Origin: Pyropia haitanensis
Taxonomy: Eukaryota > Rhodophyta > Bangiophyceae > Bangiales > Bangiaceae
NCBI GenBank assembly: GCA_008729055.1
Contig: SDUX01000008.1
Coordinates: forward strand, 1,550,001-1,614,000
Length of the DNA: 64,000 bases
Direction of reading: 5' to 3'
Under the pieces are notes generated by a model, which saw nothing but the letters and a program-made list of their open reading frames with translations, did no database searches and had not been told where the DNA came from. Position numbers and translations under genes: made by a program. Positions 40,401-50,775 of this stretch are shown here, piece after piece. How positions within the stretch are numbered: position 1 is the first letter of the stretch; every line of letters starts with the position of its first letter.

Positions 40401-41137
40401 GCACCGCCCGCCGCCGTCACGGACGGCGGCGGCGGTGGTGGCGTTGGCGGCGTGCCGCCCGGCGACGCGGCCGCTCGCGGCGGCGTCACGGGCGGCGTCG
40501 GCGGCGGCGTCGGGGCGGGCGGCGGGGGCGGCCCCCCCCCCCCCCCCCGGCGACCGCCACACCGGCGACGCAAACAGCCCCTCCACCGCGTCCACCGCCG
40601 CGGCAAACGACGCACGGCCGGCGGCGGCGGCGGCGCCCGCGTCGCCGCCGACCGCCGCGGCGGGGGCGGCGCCGGTGAGGACCGCCACGGAGCGGGTGAA
40701 GGAGGAGGAGCGGGGGGTGCCGTAGCCGGTGGGGGGGGGGTGGTGCCGCCGGTGTGGGGGGTGGAGTAGGGGGAGCCCGGGGGGGGGTGCCGCCGGCGCG
40801 GGGGGTGGAGTAGGGGGAGCCCCTGTGGGGGGGGGGGGGGGGGGGGGGGGTGCCGTCCGCCGTTGAGGGTGCCATTGGGGGGCGGCGGCGGTGGCGGGGA
40901 ACTTGGGCGGGGAGGAGGGCAACGCCGACTAGAGGGGGGAGCGCGGGGGCTGCTTGGGGGGAGGGGGGAATGGATGGGGATCGGGTGGACGGCAACGGGA
41001 CGGGCGGTCACGCCGACGAGGGCGACGACCGACCTGCGACGACGATGACGATGACGGTGACGGCGACAGCCGTGGACGATGGAGCGCCGCAGCGTGGCCG
41101 CCACGCCCGCCGGTGGTCGCGGCGCGGCGCCGCCCAT
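37436..41137 (-). CDS. Large intrinsically disordered protein with repeated R-S-x-S motifs
   Basis: Open frame of up to 1233 residues from ATG 41137, Ala/Pro/Ser/Gly-rich. I do not recognise the family. A compact conserved-looking island occurs at about 39670-39850: PAYVLIRRLFTAADGTPQV, then VSVKVRPLAVTPAGDVLLRR, then TYVRRLVKASAVLYRA. Around it are at least seven Arg-Ser-x-Ser motifs (RSASGAS, RSLSATS, RSTSIAS, RSVSVLS, RSASSA, RSLSAR, RSSSS), typical of basophilic kinase or 14-3-3 sites. Near 40543 a C15 run (40536-40550) separates this frame from another carrying TPRSSSFTRSVAVLTG and AVDAVEGLFASPVWRS, which looks like the true N-terminal part; the start is therefore uncertain. A poly(A) signal lies 96 nt downstream. 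Chance openness in this GC-rich DNA is the main doubt. Confidence 0.5.
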   Translation of the reverse strand: MGGAAPRPPAGVAATLRRSIVHGCRRHRHRHRRRRSVVALVGVTARPVAVHPIPIHSPLPPSSPRAPPSSRRCPPPRPSSPPPPPPPNGTLNGGRHPPPPPPPPQGLPLLHPPRRRHPPPGSPYSTPHTGGTTPPPPATAPPAPPPSPAPWRSSPAPPPPRRSAATRAPPPPPAVRRLPRRWTRWRGCLRRRCGGRRGGGGGPPPPPAPTPPPTPPVTPPRAAASPGGTPPTPPPPPPSVTAAGGAAASPPSTRASPADGRSPAAGRWRPGGATPSPLPRRLPLADAPRPAAPAAATAAAAPAWRPSPPATPPTPATPRSLSASASPPGPVSPPAAGAPLGAFASQLGARAVQATASPAAGPPSPVVPPSPACPSPPAAVSPAAAVARAASRSPPPRGAPGGSPLSPPSPASPPAPVSPPPTTAPPPPDLPAYVLIRRLFTAADGTPQVVSVKVRPLAVTPAGDVLLRRRVRGVGGGGDTYVRRLVKASAVLYRAPPAAGARPLPGAEEAAAAAGVPPPAVTADAGDARGEQGATAPPPLAAPHGVAANGDDASPTSPLIMAAPPAAAAADATAVALLAARSAAAAANAAVATGAAGATAAAAAAAVTTAADGGSRDGGVAAGGRAPDRHRRAASGVVLSPPAARAAAAAAAAAESPATRSVDALVAKRQRRQTRALPAAGAVGAAAAAGPGDAVPVGVGGAAAAATAAAAPPDRGGPYEWPAATAAVPPPFFVSPLSRSASGASTASSSLPSVASLSTGALAATGGGAAAAKARRLPPPHHHQRSLSATSVRLLAEYPEPAFASAAAPPPRPPPGGGVPPPSPPHGTGRRGRDTRPRVTRSTSIASLPGCGTGGAVAAVPPPPAAAAAAAAAAPRSVSVLSAPGEGGGWLPSRPRGRSASSARPRGRPPPAARVGGGEAARAARAPSRAGFPPRRRSLSARPPGADRGAAAAAAAASPWRSSPRRSSSSVSSVTARLPWAGRGRHGRRGRRAAANAAAAAAAVAAAAPAAPAAPAAAVGRRRRCGADAWSPPPASSSWRLNVGSGGGAPHVSPLWHTGGGGRGDVGDAAPPVSASSRTGGGGGGRRGGWATDASPVSSEYDEPADGAAPAPSRPPPPTPPPPPRPPARRQAPSPAAAASASAGSAAAAAAWTAAAGGSSGRLWRSGPLSAHRAKAAAGVADSAGGDAGGTGGTGGRVGGGGGGKRWAGAVRGRLRLFVRRLEGGPGSGGIGV
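40730..40855. repeat. Short tandem repeat with G runs
   Basis: Two to three units of about 45 bp containing GGTGCCGCCGG, GGGGTGGAGTAGGGGGAGCCC and G runs up to more than 20 bases (about 40828-40850). On the minus strand these give Pro-rich sequence at the start of the disordered protein. Confidence 0.7.
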
Positions 41138-43050
41138 GTACCCGTTGGCAGCCACGGCGGCGGGCGCGTCGCGGGTTCCGCCCCCCCCCCCTCCAGACCC
41201 GCGCCCATCCCCGCTGCATACACACGCCCACCGGAAGGGGTGGCGACCAGCAGGCAGCGCGCTGCGGTTCGCCCGCCGCCTCCCTTCCTTGCACGCGACG
41301 CGACCCCTGTTTCCCCCCGCCCTAGCCTCCCCACGCGCTCGGCCGCCGACACGGGGCGCGGCGGGCGGCACAAAACGGCCACCGGCGACGCACACGCTGG
41401 GCGTCCCCCCAACCCCCCCGACCACCGTCTGGTCGCCCACCACGACGACGCCGTCGCCCCCCGTCTGTCCCGGACCTCTCTCGCGCCGCCTCCGTCGGCA
41501 AGCCCTCGCGCCACCGACCGCACACGCCTACGCCATTGCCCAGACGGCCGGCGCGCGGCCGTGTCACCCACGGTCGGCCGCGGCGGCGGCGGGGTGGCGA
41601 TGGACGGGCGGGGTGGGGTGGTGGTGCGGAGGGGGGCTGGCGTGCCAAGGGGCGCCCGCCCCGCCGCCGCCGGCAGCCGGCGTGCCCAGCGAGCCGCGGC
41701 GGCCAGCCGCTGGCCGCCGCCGGCCGCGCGCCCGTCGTCGGTCGCGAGGGGCACTCGCGGCGCCGAGCGCCCGGGCACAGGCGCGGGGAGGGGCGCGTGC
41801 CGAAAAAACGGCTGGCCGTGCGGCGGGTGCCCGACGCGGCGGCCGCGGCGGCGCAACGGGCGGGCAGTGAGAAAAGAATGGCCGGCCGCTGCGCCGTCGC
41901 GTCGGTGGGAGGGGGGACGCAAGCCGCCGCGGGAGGCGCGCCGCTGCTGGACGGCGGCGCGAAACGGTCGGGGAAGGGGGCGTGGTCGGCACGCGCCGCG
42001 CGGGCCAACGCCAAGCGTCTGTGGGGAGTGGCGGACGAGAGCCGCGGACGAGCCCACTACGAATGTGCGCGGGAGGGCGAGCAGACGCGCTGGCCGTGAG
42101 CCGTCGGAGCATGGGACGGCCGTTTTGCTTTTGTCTCTTGTGAGATCTGCACGGCCGCGTAGTAGCGGATAGGTAGCCCCCCAGAGCTCTGAAAGTTGGA
42201 ACCGGTTATCCCAACACACTGAAAGACCTCGTGTACTTAGTAAAATCAATTAAAACGAAGTCGCCCTATTAATTTCACTGGCCTCCTTCCCCATGAGCGC
42301 TTCACGGCCACGCGCTGCACTCGGCGGGCGTCCGAAGGCAAGCGCCGGCCACGGCAGCCGAGCGCCCGCCTACCCCCGCGCTTGGCGTCGTCACCGTGGT
42401 GCAGCGGTTGCCTTTTCCCACACCCTGCCCGCCGGCTCAGGTCCCCACACCCACCCCCCCCCCTCTGCGTCCCCCGCTTGGGCGCCTCCCCTTTGGCGAC
42501 TCCCCGCCCCGCTTGCCCGCCGCCACCCGCGCCGGCGAGTGCGTTTGGGCTCGCTCCCGCGCGTCGGCGTTGCTGCGCGGCCTGATGAGTGGCGACGGCG
42601 GCGGGCCCCGCGGGCGCCCCCCCTCATGAGCCCCCTGGTGGGGCGGCGTGGGCGGGGGGGCGGCGGCGGGTGGGCGAGGATCGGACGGCCACGCGCTGAC
42701 CACCCCTCCTCCCCCGTCCTCCCCTCTCTGGCCTTGCACGGCGCGGCGGTGTCTGTTCTTCCATGAGTGGGGCGGGCGGGGGGGGGGGGGGGGGACCGCA
42801 GCGGCGGCGCCCGTCCTGGAGCCCCCAAGTGCACGTCCCTTACGGCTAGCGTTGCCGTCCCGGTACGTCGATGGACTGGGGCGGGGGGGGGGTCGGGTTG
42901 GCCGCCACCGTTCCCCCTTGCCACTGTGCGCCTGCCGACGCTGCTGCCGCTGCTGCCGCTACCCCACACTGCTCGGTTGGGGAGGAGGGGGGCCGTCACG
43001 AGCTACGAGGGAGCGTGACGGCTGTGTGACCAGCAGTCCCGTGATTCTTC

Positions 43051-43081
<31 letters not shown>

Positions 43082-44303
43082 GTTGGCGCGCCGCGCTGCT
43101 GTGCCTGGCCGGTGGAGGGGAGGTACCCGATGAATGGTTGGAGGGGCGACCGAGAGGATGGGTGAGGCTGGGGGGGGGTGGAGCCAGCATTGCTGCCAAC
43201 CTGCCCTCGGGGCGCGGCGGGCGCCCAGCCGCGCCGCCGGCCATGCCGCGGGGGCGCCAGCGGCGGCCGCTGCGCCCTTGGCAGCCGCGCCGCTGGCGTT
43301 TGCGCTGCCCGTGACGGTAGCGCTGCCGGCGGGCGGCTGTGCCTGCACCGGCGGCGGCGGGCAGTGGCGGCGGCAGGTGGCGGCGGCGGGCGGCGCCAGG
43401 CGGCGGGCGGCGGGCGGCGGGGTGCTCCCCCTCTCTCTTTGAGCAGCCCCCGCGTCCGGGTGCTTTTTTTTTTTTTTTTCTTCCCCCACCGCCGCCCCGC
43501 TCCGCCTCCACTCTGTGCGTCCCGTATGGCCCCTCCCCGTCGTTGCGCACGCCGGCACGTCCCGGCGGCCCCGCGGGTGTCTGTCGTTGCCCCAATCGGC
43601 TGCTCCCCCCGCCCACCGCCCCGGCGGCGGTCGTCACTCGGTGAGGGGTGGGCTGGGGGACACCAGGGAGGAGAGCCCACCAGCTGCCGTGTCCCCCTGG
43701 GGGGGTGCGCCCCAAAAGGGCCGGCTGCCGCGGCGGCAGCGGCGGCGGCACGGGCCGGGCAGGCGTTCCCGCCCTGCGGCGGAGAGGGACGCGCGCCACG
43801 TAACCGGCGCGCTGCCCACACGCGCGGCTCGCGGCTCCCGTTGGGGTGCATCGGCTGGGCAGCGCCCCGCCGTCACCGTTTGCTGCCGCCACCGCCCGCC
43901 GCCGCCACCGCCGCAGCCGCCGCGTCGCGCGCACCCGACGGTGACCGCCACCCGTCGCCCCCCCCCCACCGCCGCGGGTGGTGACGGTGCCCGTATTTGT
44001 GTCACCCCCGCTAGCGTGCCATTGTGGTGCACTGCCGGCGGTGCGGTGGGTGGGCAAGCGTTATTCGGGAGGCCATCACAACGGCCGGCCGGAGCGCCGC
44101 TGGGCGTGGGCGGGGGAGGCGGCGGCGGCCGGGTGGTGGTGGGCGTGGGGGTGGGTGCGGCGGCTGTGTCGGTGGGCAGACGGTTGCGGAGGAAGGCGCC
44201 CGCCCGTCCTCGTCCCCAGCGGTCTGCGCCCCACTCGCCGGCACCCCGCTTGTCGACGCTGCAGACGGCCACGGCCCAGGACTTCCCCCCCTCCGCCACG
44301 GCG
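41138..44303. other. Long GC-rich intergenic region, no confident gene
   Basis: Overlapping Arg/Pro/Gly-rich frames on both strands lack any domain signature. An AT-richer island at about 42120-42290 (with AGTAAAATCAATTAAAACG) interrupts the GC-rich DNA and could be a promoter or transcript end; I find no tRNA or snRNA fold in it. Poly-T tracts lie at about 43059-43081 and 43465-43479. Confidence 0.5.
43059..43081. repeat. Poly-T tract following a poly-C tract
   Basis: About 22-23 consecutive T after a run of C. A second T15 run is near 43465. Conspicuous in a window with almost no A/T runs. Confidence 0.85.
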
Positions 44304-44863
44304 ATGAGCGGGGCGTGGCTGTCGCGGAGCCATGGGGCGTTTGGCAGCAGCTCCTCCCTGACCACCCCCTCCCCCGACGCGACGGCGACCACCTACTCGA
44401 CAGTGCTGACATTGCAGCTGGGGGGCCTCGGCGTCGGCTCTCCCGGCGGCAGCGTCGGCGGCGGCGTCGGCGGCAGCAGCAGCGTTGTGTCGCCGGCGTC
44501 GTCGTCGGTCGCGTCGACGGTGGTGGCGAGCAGCGGCGCGTCGACGCCCGCGTCGGTGCGCGGCGCGGGGCGGCAGGACAGGACCAGCCTGGCCGAGTTT
44601 GTGTTCCGCCTCGCCGCCCCGCCGTCGGCGGCAGTGGCGCTGAGTGGCAACTGGAACGACTGGGAGCCACTGCCAATGGCGGTCATGGACGACGCGATGG
44701 GCCTCGCGTCGCCGCCGACACTCGCGTCGCCGGGCCTGTCGTCGACTGCCCCGTCGCCGGCCGCGTCGGTCGTCAACCTGACGGCAGCGGGCGCCGCGGC
44801 GGCGGCGGCGGCGTCGTCTCCCAGGCTGGGCGCCGCGGACGCGGCCGCCGACGCGGCGGGCGT

Positions 44864-44904
<41 letters not shown>

Positions 44905-45503
44905 ATCCGCCGCCGCTCTTTTGGGCGGTCGTCACGCGCGTTCCGGTCGGGTATGTGGAGTTTGTGTTTACCGTCGACGGGCAGGTGGTGGTGTCCCCAC
45001 AACACCCCGTCACGCACGACGGGGGTGCCAACTTTCGCTACATCCGCGGGCCGTCGCCGGGCGCGTCGGCGCACCGGCACCGGCGGTCGTCATCGGTCAA
45101 GGGTCGGGCGCGAACCGCCGCGGCGGTGGTGGTGGCAGCCGTTTCGGGCGGTGGCGGCGGGGACGTTGGGGCTCGCTGCGGCGGCGTAGGTAGCAGCGGC
45201 GGCGGCGGCGGTGGGGGTGGTGGTAGTGGGGTCGAGGGTGGGCGGGGCGGCATGGGCGCCCCCGACCGGAGCTCCCCGCTCGCCTCTCTTGTGGCTGTCA
45301 AGACTGCCCTCACTGGCTGGCTGGCAGACAGCCCCGCCGCCGACCGCGATCGCGACCGCGGCACCTGCAGTAACGGCGGCGCGGTCCCCGGCGGCGGCGG
45401 CGGCGGCAGCGTTGGCGGTGGCGGTGCCGGCGGCAAGGCGTCGCCGTCATGGCCGCTGCTCCCGTACGGCGTCGGGGACATCAAGGACGGCCTCGACGCG
45501 GGC

Positions 45504-45534
<31 letters not shown>

Positions 45535-45671
45535 GCACGCTCGAGTCGCTCGCGACGGTCAGCCGCGCCAAGCTGCTCGCGTCGGCGGCGGCGGCGTACG
45601 GGGTGTGCCACCTGGTCGGCCGCGGCCTGGCGGCTGCCGCCGCCCCGCGGTCGGCGCCGCTTTTTGTCTGA
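44304..45671 (+). CDS. AMPK-type glycogen/starch-binding (CBM48) domain protein, module split by Ala-rich insert
   Basis: 455 residues from ATG 44304 (MSGAWLSRSHGAFGSSS). A Ser/Gly-rich N-terminus precedes the first half of an AMPK1-CBM/CBM48 fold at about 99-125: AEFVFRLAAPPSAAVALSG then NWNDWEPLPM, with the carbohydrate-contacting NWNDW. About 80 residues of Ala/Ser-rich sequence intervene. The second half is at about 206-247: PPPLFWAVVTRVPVGYVEFV, FTVDGQVVVSPQHPV and ANFRYIRG, matching the YEYKFIVDGxW core of this family. A Gly-rich linker and the helical tail ATVSRAKLLASAAAAYGV follow. Such modules bind alpha-glucan; red algae store floridean starch in the cytosol, so a starch-targeting or SnRK1-related role is plausible. 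No kinase or catalytic domain is attached. Confidence 0.8.
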
Positions 45672-46567
45672 GGGCCGCGCTGCTCCCGCCGCTGCTGCTG
45701 CTGGCGGCGGCGGGCGGCGTGGCCCTGCTGTGGGGGGGGTGGTCGCGGCTGCCGGCGTGCGTGCGGGGGGCTGCGGGGGGGGGGGGGGGGGGAAGGGCGC
45801 GCCGCTTGGGGGGGGGGCAGGGGCGGACGGCGGCCGCCCGAGTGCCCGCCGCCGGTCGTCGGGCGGGTGGTCCCGGGGGGGGTCGGACGATGGGGGTGGG
45901 GGGCGTGAGCGGCGGGCGGGGCTGGGCTCACTGGACGGCAGTCGCGCAGCGGCCGAGGGGGACGGCGGGGGGCAGGCATCGGGGGCACGGCCACGGCGCG
46001 GGCGACAGCGGGAGGTGGTTCGCTGCAAGGAAACCACCCCATCGGTGCGGTGCGCAACCCCACGTGGCGGCTAGGCGGCGGATAGCCGTGGGGGAGGGGA
46101 AGGGCAAGGGGACAACTGGAGGAGAAGGGGGGTGGGGGTGGGGGTGGGGGACGGGGGCCGCGAGACGGGCGTCAGCTCGCATGGCCAGGTGCATTGCACG
46201 TACGCCGGCGGGTGTGGCGGTGTGGCCGCAGGTGGCGCCCTGCACGCACTATTCTTGAATCCTATACCTTGCGCTCCGCGGCTGTTGCCTTGCGCGCACC
46301 CGCCCAACCCCGTCACCTAGCGACAAGATGTCCCACCGCCCCCAGCCCACCGCAACCGACGCGGCGCCACCTTTCTTCCGCATGTGCGCCCCTTCCCACC
46401 GCCAGAACCACCCCCGCCAGAGACCCATGTCCGTGACCTGGGCCCAATCGCCCCGCTGCGCGTCCATCGTCGCGTGCGCGCGCCCGCGACGCGCCTGGCA
46501 ACGGCGCGCCCGCGCCTGGCAACGGCGCGCCCACCCACGGCCACCCACGCACCCACCCGCCGGCCGC
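45672..46567. other. Convergent intergenic region
   Basis: 3' flank of the glucan-binding gene and of the magnesium transporter. Directly after the stop at 45671, another frame reads a hydrophobic Leu/Ala stretch (ALLPPLLLLAAAGGVALLWG) that could be a membrane anchor if the reading frame shifted; otherwise no gene was seen. CTGGCAACGGCGCGCCCGCG repeats near 46495-46535. Confidence 0.45.
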
Positions 46568-48109
46568 TCACTTGCCATTGGCGACGGCGGCCGGGAGCGG
46601 CGGCGCGAGCGGGTCCCAACTCGGCTCGGACCGCCCGTGCCAGGGGGCCTTGAGGACACGCCGCCGCGGGAAGAGGCCGAGGCTCTTGGACCACCCGAGC
46701 AGCAGGCCCATGCCCACCGCCATCGCGGCGAGCAACGAGCCGACCACCCCCCAAAAGTAGGTGGATGACGACGGCAGCGCCGCGAATGTCGACGGCAGCC
46801 GCAGATTCATCCCAAACACCGCCGTGACGAGGGAGCCAAACCCCAGCACCGTCGACGCCATGGACAGCAGCAGGGAGGTAAGCAGCAGCTTGTTTTGTTT
46901 GATGTCCAGGTGGATTTCAATGATATTTTCTGTGTCGTCAATCGCCTGGTTCAGCAGCGCCGCCCGGTTGGTGAGGTCGTCCACCATCTGCATGTACGTC
47001 TCGAGGAGCTGCTCCGCTTCCTCGTGGTCCAATGGGTTCCGCCGCAGGTCGGGGTGCTTGCGCGCCTCGGACAGGTACATGTTGGCCATGTCCTCATCCT
47101 CGTCGAGCACGTCCTGCAGCACGTGCTGCACCTTGCGGGCGCGCCCGTAAAACGAGTTGAGCCGCTGCTCCAGGCCGCGCAGCTCCTCCAGCCGCTCCAC
47201 TGTCAGCGCCACGGCGAGCGTCTCGAGGCTCCGCGTCAGCGCCGGCTCGATCGACACAAACTCCGTCTCGAGCGCCACGCACGCGTAGATGAGGATGCCC
47301 TCCAGTGCCCGAAACTCAAACGGCAGGAAGGTTTCCTCCAAGCCCAGGCCGCCACCAATGCTGCCCAGCCGCTCGACAATCACGTTGAAGGCGGGCCCCA
47401 TGCTCGCACCTTCCGTGTCAAACAGGAAGAGCCGGTCGTGGAGGATGATGGCGCGGACACCCTCGAGCGACACGACCAGCGCGTCGCGACGAACCCACAG
47501 CGCCGCCTTGGCCACAAATGCCGGGTCCACCTGCCGGATATCCCGTAGCTGCAGCACGTTGCGGTCAACCACCACGCCACGGCCCGCCCCGCCGCCGCCG
47601 CCATGGCCACCTCCACCCCAGTGCCCCCCCCCCGCCCACCCTCCGCCCCCGTGATGGCCCCCTCCCCCCCCCACCCCCGAGCCGCCCCCAAAGAGGTTGC
47701 CCACCCCATTCGACACCCCCCCCGACCCCCCCCCCACGGCGGAGCCCTTGCCCCCCACCCCCGACCGCGACCGCTTCATCGCGGCCGCCGCCGCCACCCG
47801 CCGCCGCCGCTCCTCCCGCTCTGCAAAGCGCACCCCGCCGCCGCCGCCGCCGCTGCGGCTGCCGCCCACCCCAGACAGGCGGCCCAGCTTGACCGACAGC
47901 AGCCCGCCGGAGCGGCCACTCCCTCCGCCGGCACCACCATAATACGCGCCACCGACGCCGGCGGGGCCGGCGCCGCCGCGCGCGGTGCGGCGTACCTCGT
48001 CGATAATCTGTGCGCGGGTGAGCGCCCGCACACACCGCGTGCCGTCCGAGTCCACCTCCCAAAAAGACAGCCGCGCGGGGCGGCGGAGGGCCAACCCGCC
48101 ACCGCCAAC

Positions 48110-48148
<39 letters not shown>

Positions 48149-48924
48149 GCCAACCGCAACGCCGCCTCCAAGGCGGGACTCTCCACGACCCGTGACCCCC
48201 GTACTGGCGCTGGCCCTGCCGACGGCCGTGGACGGCGTCCGCGAAAACGACGACGATGCGCGAGCAGAGACGCTAGCGGCTTCCGTGGCAGCCGCGTCCT
48301 TCCCAGCGTCCCACCCCCCACGCCCCCCCCGCCCCCCCAAACTAAACCTGCCGTACGATCCACGCCGCCCACCCGCGCGCCGGCCGCCCTCCCCCCAAGC
48401 CTCGAAAGCCACCCCATCCGCGTCCGACGCGCTCGCGCGGCGGGTGGCGGCGGGGCCAGCCGCCGTCGCGGCCGCACCGATGTGGCGGCGTATCCACGCG
48501 GGGGCGCGGTCGCCACCCAGCAGCGCCCAGCCGCCGCCGCCGCCGCCGCGCCGTCGCTGCTCCGCTGACGAGGCACCCCCCCCAGCATCCCCCGCGTCGT
48601 CGCCACGGCCGCCTGGGCGCCCCCACCCAGGCCCCTCGCCATCGTCGAGCAGCGCATCCTCCCCCCCCCGACGCCGCCGCCGCCGCCGCCACCCAGCCGC
48701 CGCGACGCGAGCACCGCCACGTCCACCGCCGCGTCGACGAGGTCGTCTGCGGCGGCCGCGACGGAGCTGCCGCCGCCGCCGCTCGGCGCCCGAGACAGGG
48801 AGCCGGTGGGGAGCTCCCGCAGGTCGGGTGTCGACGACGACCGCACCAGCAGGGGCGATGGCGGGCGCCCGGCAGGCGCAGCGGCATCGCCGCCCACGGG
48901 CGGCGGCGGGGAGGGGGACCCCAT
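46568..48924 (-). CDS. MRS2/CorA-family magnesium transporter
   Basis: The minus-strand protein ends at TGA 46568. The conserved core begins VVDRNVLQLRDIRQVDPAFV (about 47560), followed by the soluble domain (LVVSLEGVRAIILHDRLFLF, FEFRALEGILIYA) and long helices (RARKVQHVLQDVLDEDEDMA). It ends with two transmembrane helices (LLLTSLLLSMASTVLGFGSL; VVGSLLAAMAVGMGLLLGW). The signature Gly-Met-Asn motif is intact (46805-46813, VFGMNLRLPS). MRS2 proteins form pentameric Mg2+ channels in mitochondria, plastids or plasma membrane. A long Gly/Ser-rich N-terminal extension precedes the core. The natural start is probably ATG 48924 (MGSPSPPPPVGGDAAAPAG, then PSPLLVRSSSTPDLRELPTG), which is in another frame; the two join at the C9 run 48661-48669. 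Compartment is not decidable from sequence. Confidence 0.92.
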
Positions 48925-49947
48925 CGTCGTGCGCCGTCAAAGAAAAATATAAAAAAAAGGAGGAGACTGGACGGAAAGGAGGGGTGGAGGGGGGAGGCAG
49001 TGCGGGTGTCTGGATAGATAAAAAGGGCTGGCCGTCGCGAACACGGTCGTCAACGTGGGGGTGGGCGGGCGGGGGCCGCCTCACGGGGCGCCGGCACCCC
49101 CCCCGCCCTCCCCCCCCGCAACGGCGGCCGCCAATGCCGGTGCCGCCGCGTCGGCTCGGTGCGGCATGTGGTGGCCGGCTGTCCGCGCCCGCCCACGGCG
49201 CGTCGTCGCGGCCGCCGTCGTCGCGCGCCGCGTCGCCGCGCGGGGCGTGGAGGGGAGCGCGCGCCTCCCGGGGGGGGGGACGACCGCGGCGAGGGTGGGG
49301 GTGGGGGCGGCGGCGGCGGCGGTGGCGGGAGCGGGGGCGCGCCGGCGGCCGCGGCCCGGCACGTCAGGCGCATGTCGGGGCACGGGCGGGCGGGGGGGGG
49401 TGGGAGAAGGGAGGTGGGGGTGGGGATGAGAGAGGTAGGGAAAGGGACGGCCAGCGGCGGGGAAAGGGGACGGCCGGCGCGTGCGGTCGTCACCGTCGGC
49501 CGTTGGGGGGGGGGGGGGCGGGGGCGACGGCGGTGTCGCCGTGTGGGCGCTGGCGGTGACGCCGGCGAGGACGGCGGCACGCGGGCAGTGCGTGTGGCGG
49601 TGGGGCCCCCGTGGGACAGGCCGGTGGGGGGGGGGGGGGGTGTGCCGCACAGCTGTGCAGCGCACGCCCCATGGACCGCCCACGTGACAGTGGCACGTTC
49701 AGCGTACGTGGGGGGCTACTCATCTGTACTTGGACTTTAAAATGGCTTTCATCCCTGGTTCCACATTCACGGTTTGCCGCGCCAGTTTGCTGCTGTCGAC
49801 GAGCGCGCCTTCGATTGCTTGACGCTCTCCGGCCCTCTGGCTCCCGCTCCGGCTTGCCCCTCCCGTGTTTTCTGCTCACTCCTCCCCTTCTGGCGGTCAC
49901 TCTCTCTTCCTCTGCCCTTTGGCGTTCCCCCCTCTGCCAGCGCGGCC
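48925..49947. other. Divergent promoter region
   Basis: Lies between the minus-strand magnesium transporter and the + strand Asterix gene. Purine-rich + strand with long G runs, plus a TATA-like ACTTTAAAATGG at about 49733, some 210 bp before the Asterix ATG. Confidence 0.5.
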
Positions 49948-50775
49948 ATGGCGCGGTCTTCCGCCGCGGCTGGCCGGCCGGCCGACGACGACCCGCGGCG
50001 GCCCGACGCGGTACGCCCGTTTGTGCTGCAACCGGTGCCACTGGAGCAGGCGGACACCTCGTCCGAGGTGTACGTGCTGCTGTGCTTCTTCAGTGGCATC
50101 ATGTGCTTTGCCTTTCACGTACGTCTTGCTGGTGGCAAGGGTTGGGTGGGCGGAGGGGTGGGAGGGGGGGAGGCAGGGTCCGGGCGACGGCGTGGGGTGC
50201 ACCCGGTGGGAGCCACTCGTCCGTGCAGCTGGGCTGGGTCTGCGCAGGAGGGAGGGATATACGCATACCCGCCGCGACCGCTGCGTGGTGGCACCCGCTT
50301 TGGCTGCCCATCCAGAGGGAGGACAGGGGATAGGGGAGCGCCTGCGCAGTAGCGGCCGCCGCAACGCCGCACACACGTGCGGCTGGTTGCCTCTTTTTGC
50401 TGGCGTTTTCTCGGCCCCTTCCTTACGGCGTTCTTCCTGTTCTGGCCCCACGCGCGCACCGTGCCGTCCCTCCGCCATCCGGCCGCGAGCGGCCGCTGCT
50501 CCCGTCATGACCGTGTGGCGGCGCGCGTCGCGTGCTCCCCGTTCCGCGCCCCCCCTCCCTCCCCCCCCTCCCCCCCTCCCCCTGCACAGATGGACCACTA
50601 CGCCCTCCTCATGCTGCTCTTCTTCTTTGCCCACATCGCGGCGTTCCGGCCGAGCACCGGCGACGCGACGCAGACCGCCGCGGTGGCGCTGTACGTGGGG
50701 ATGGTCCTCTACCGCCAGTTTGTCGACCCGTCCATCCTCAGCCTCATGCCGGCCGGCGCCCGCCGTCCAGCGTGA
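49948..50775 (+). CDS. Asterix (WDR83OS/UPF0139), PAT-complex subunit, two exons
   Basis: Exons 49948-50118 and 50590-50775 give 118 residues; the 471-nt intron has GTACGT at its 5' end, a C/T-rich tract and CACAG at the 3' end, in phase 0. Asterix with CCDC47 forms the PAT complex, an ER-membrane chaperone that helps multi-pass proteins insert and shields polar transmembrane helices. Family hallmarks: the DDPRRPDAVRPF block near the N-terminus, then hydrophobic helices (SEVYVLLCFFSGIMCFAF, ALLMLLFFFAHIAAF, TQTAAVALYVGMVLYRQFV) and a short tail after PSILSLMPAG. Length matches the roughly 106-residue family norm. The N-terminal ATG is in good context after CGCGGCC. Confidence 0.86.

Noticed and set aside
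45680..45760. Tail anchor appended to the CBM48 protein
   Set aside because: Lies in another frame after a clean stop with no homopolymer at the stop; recorded only as a note.
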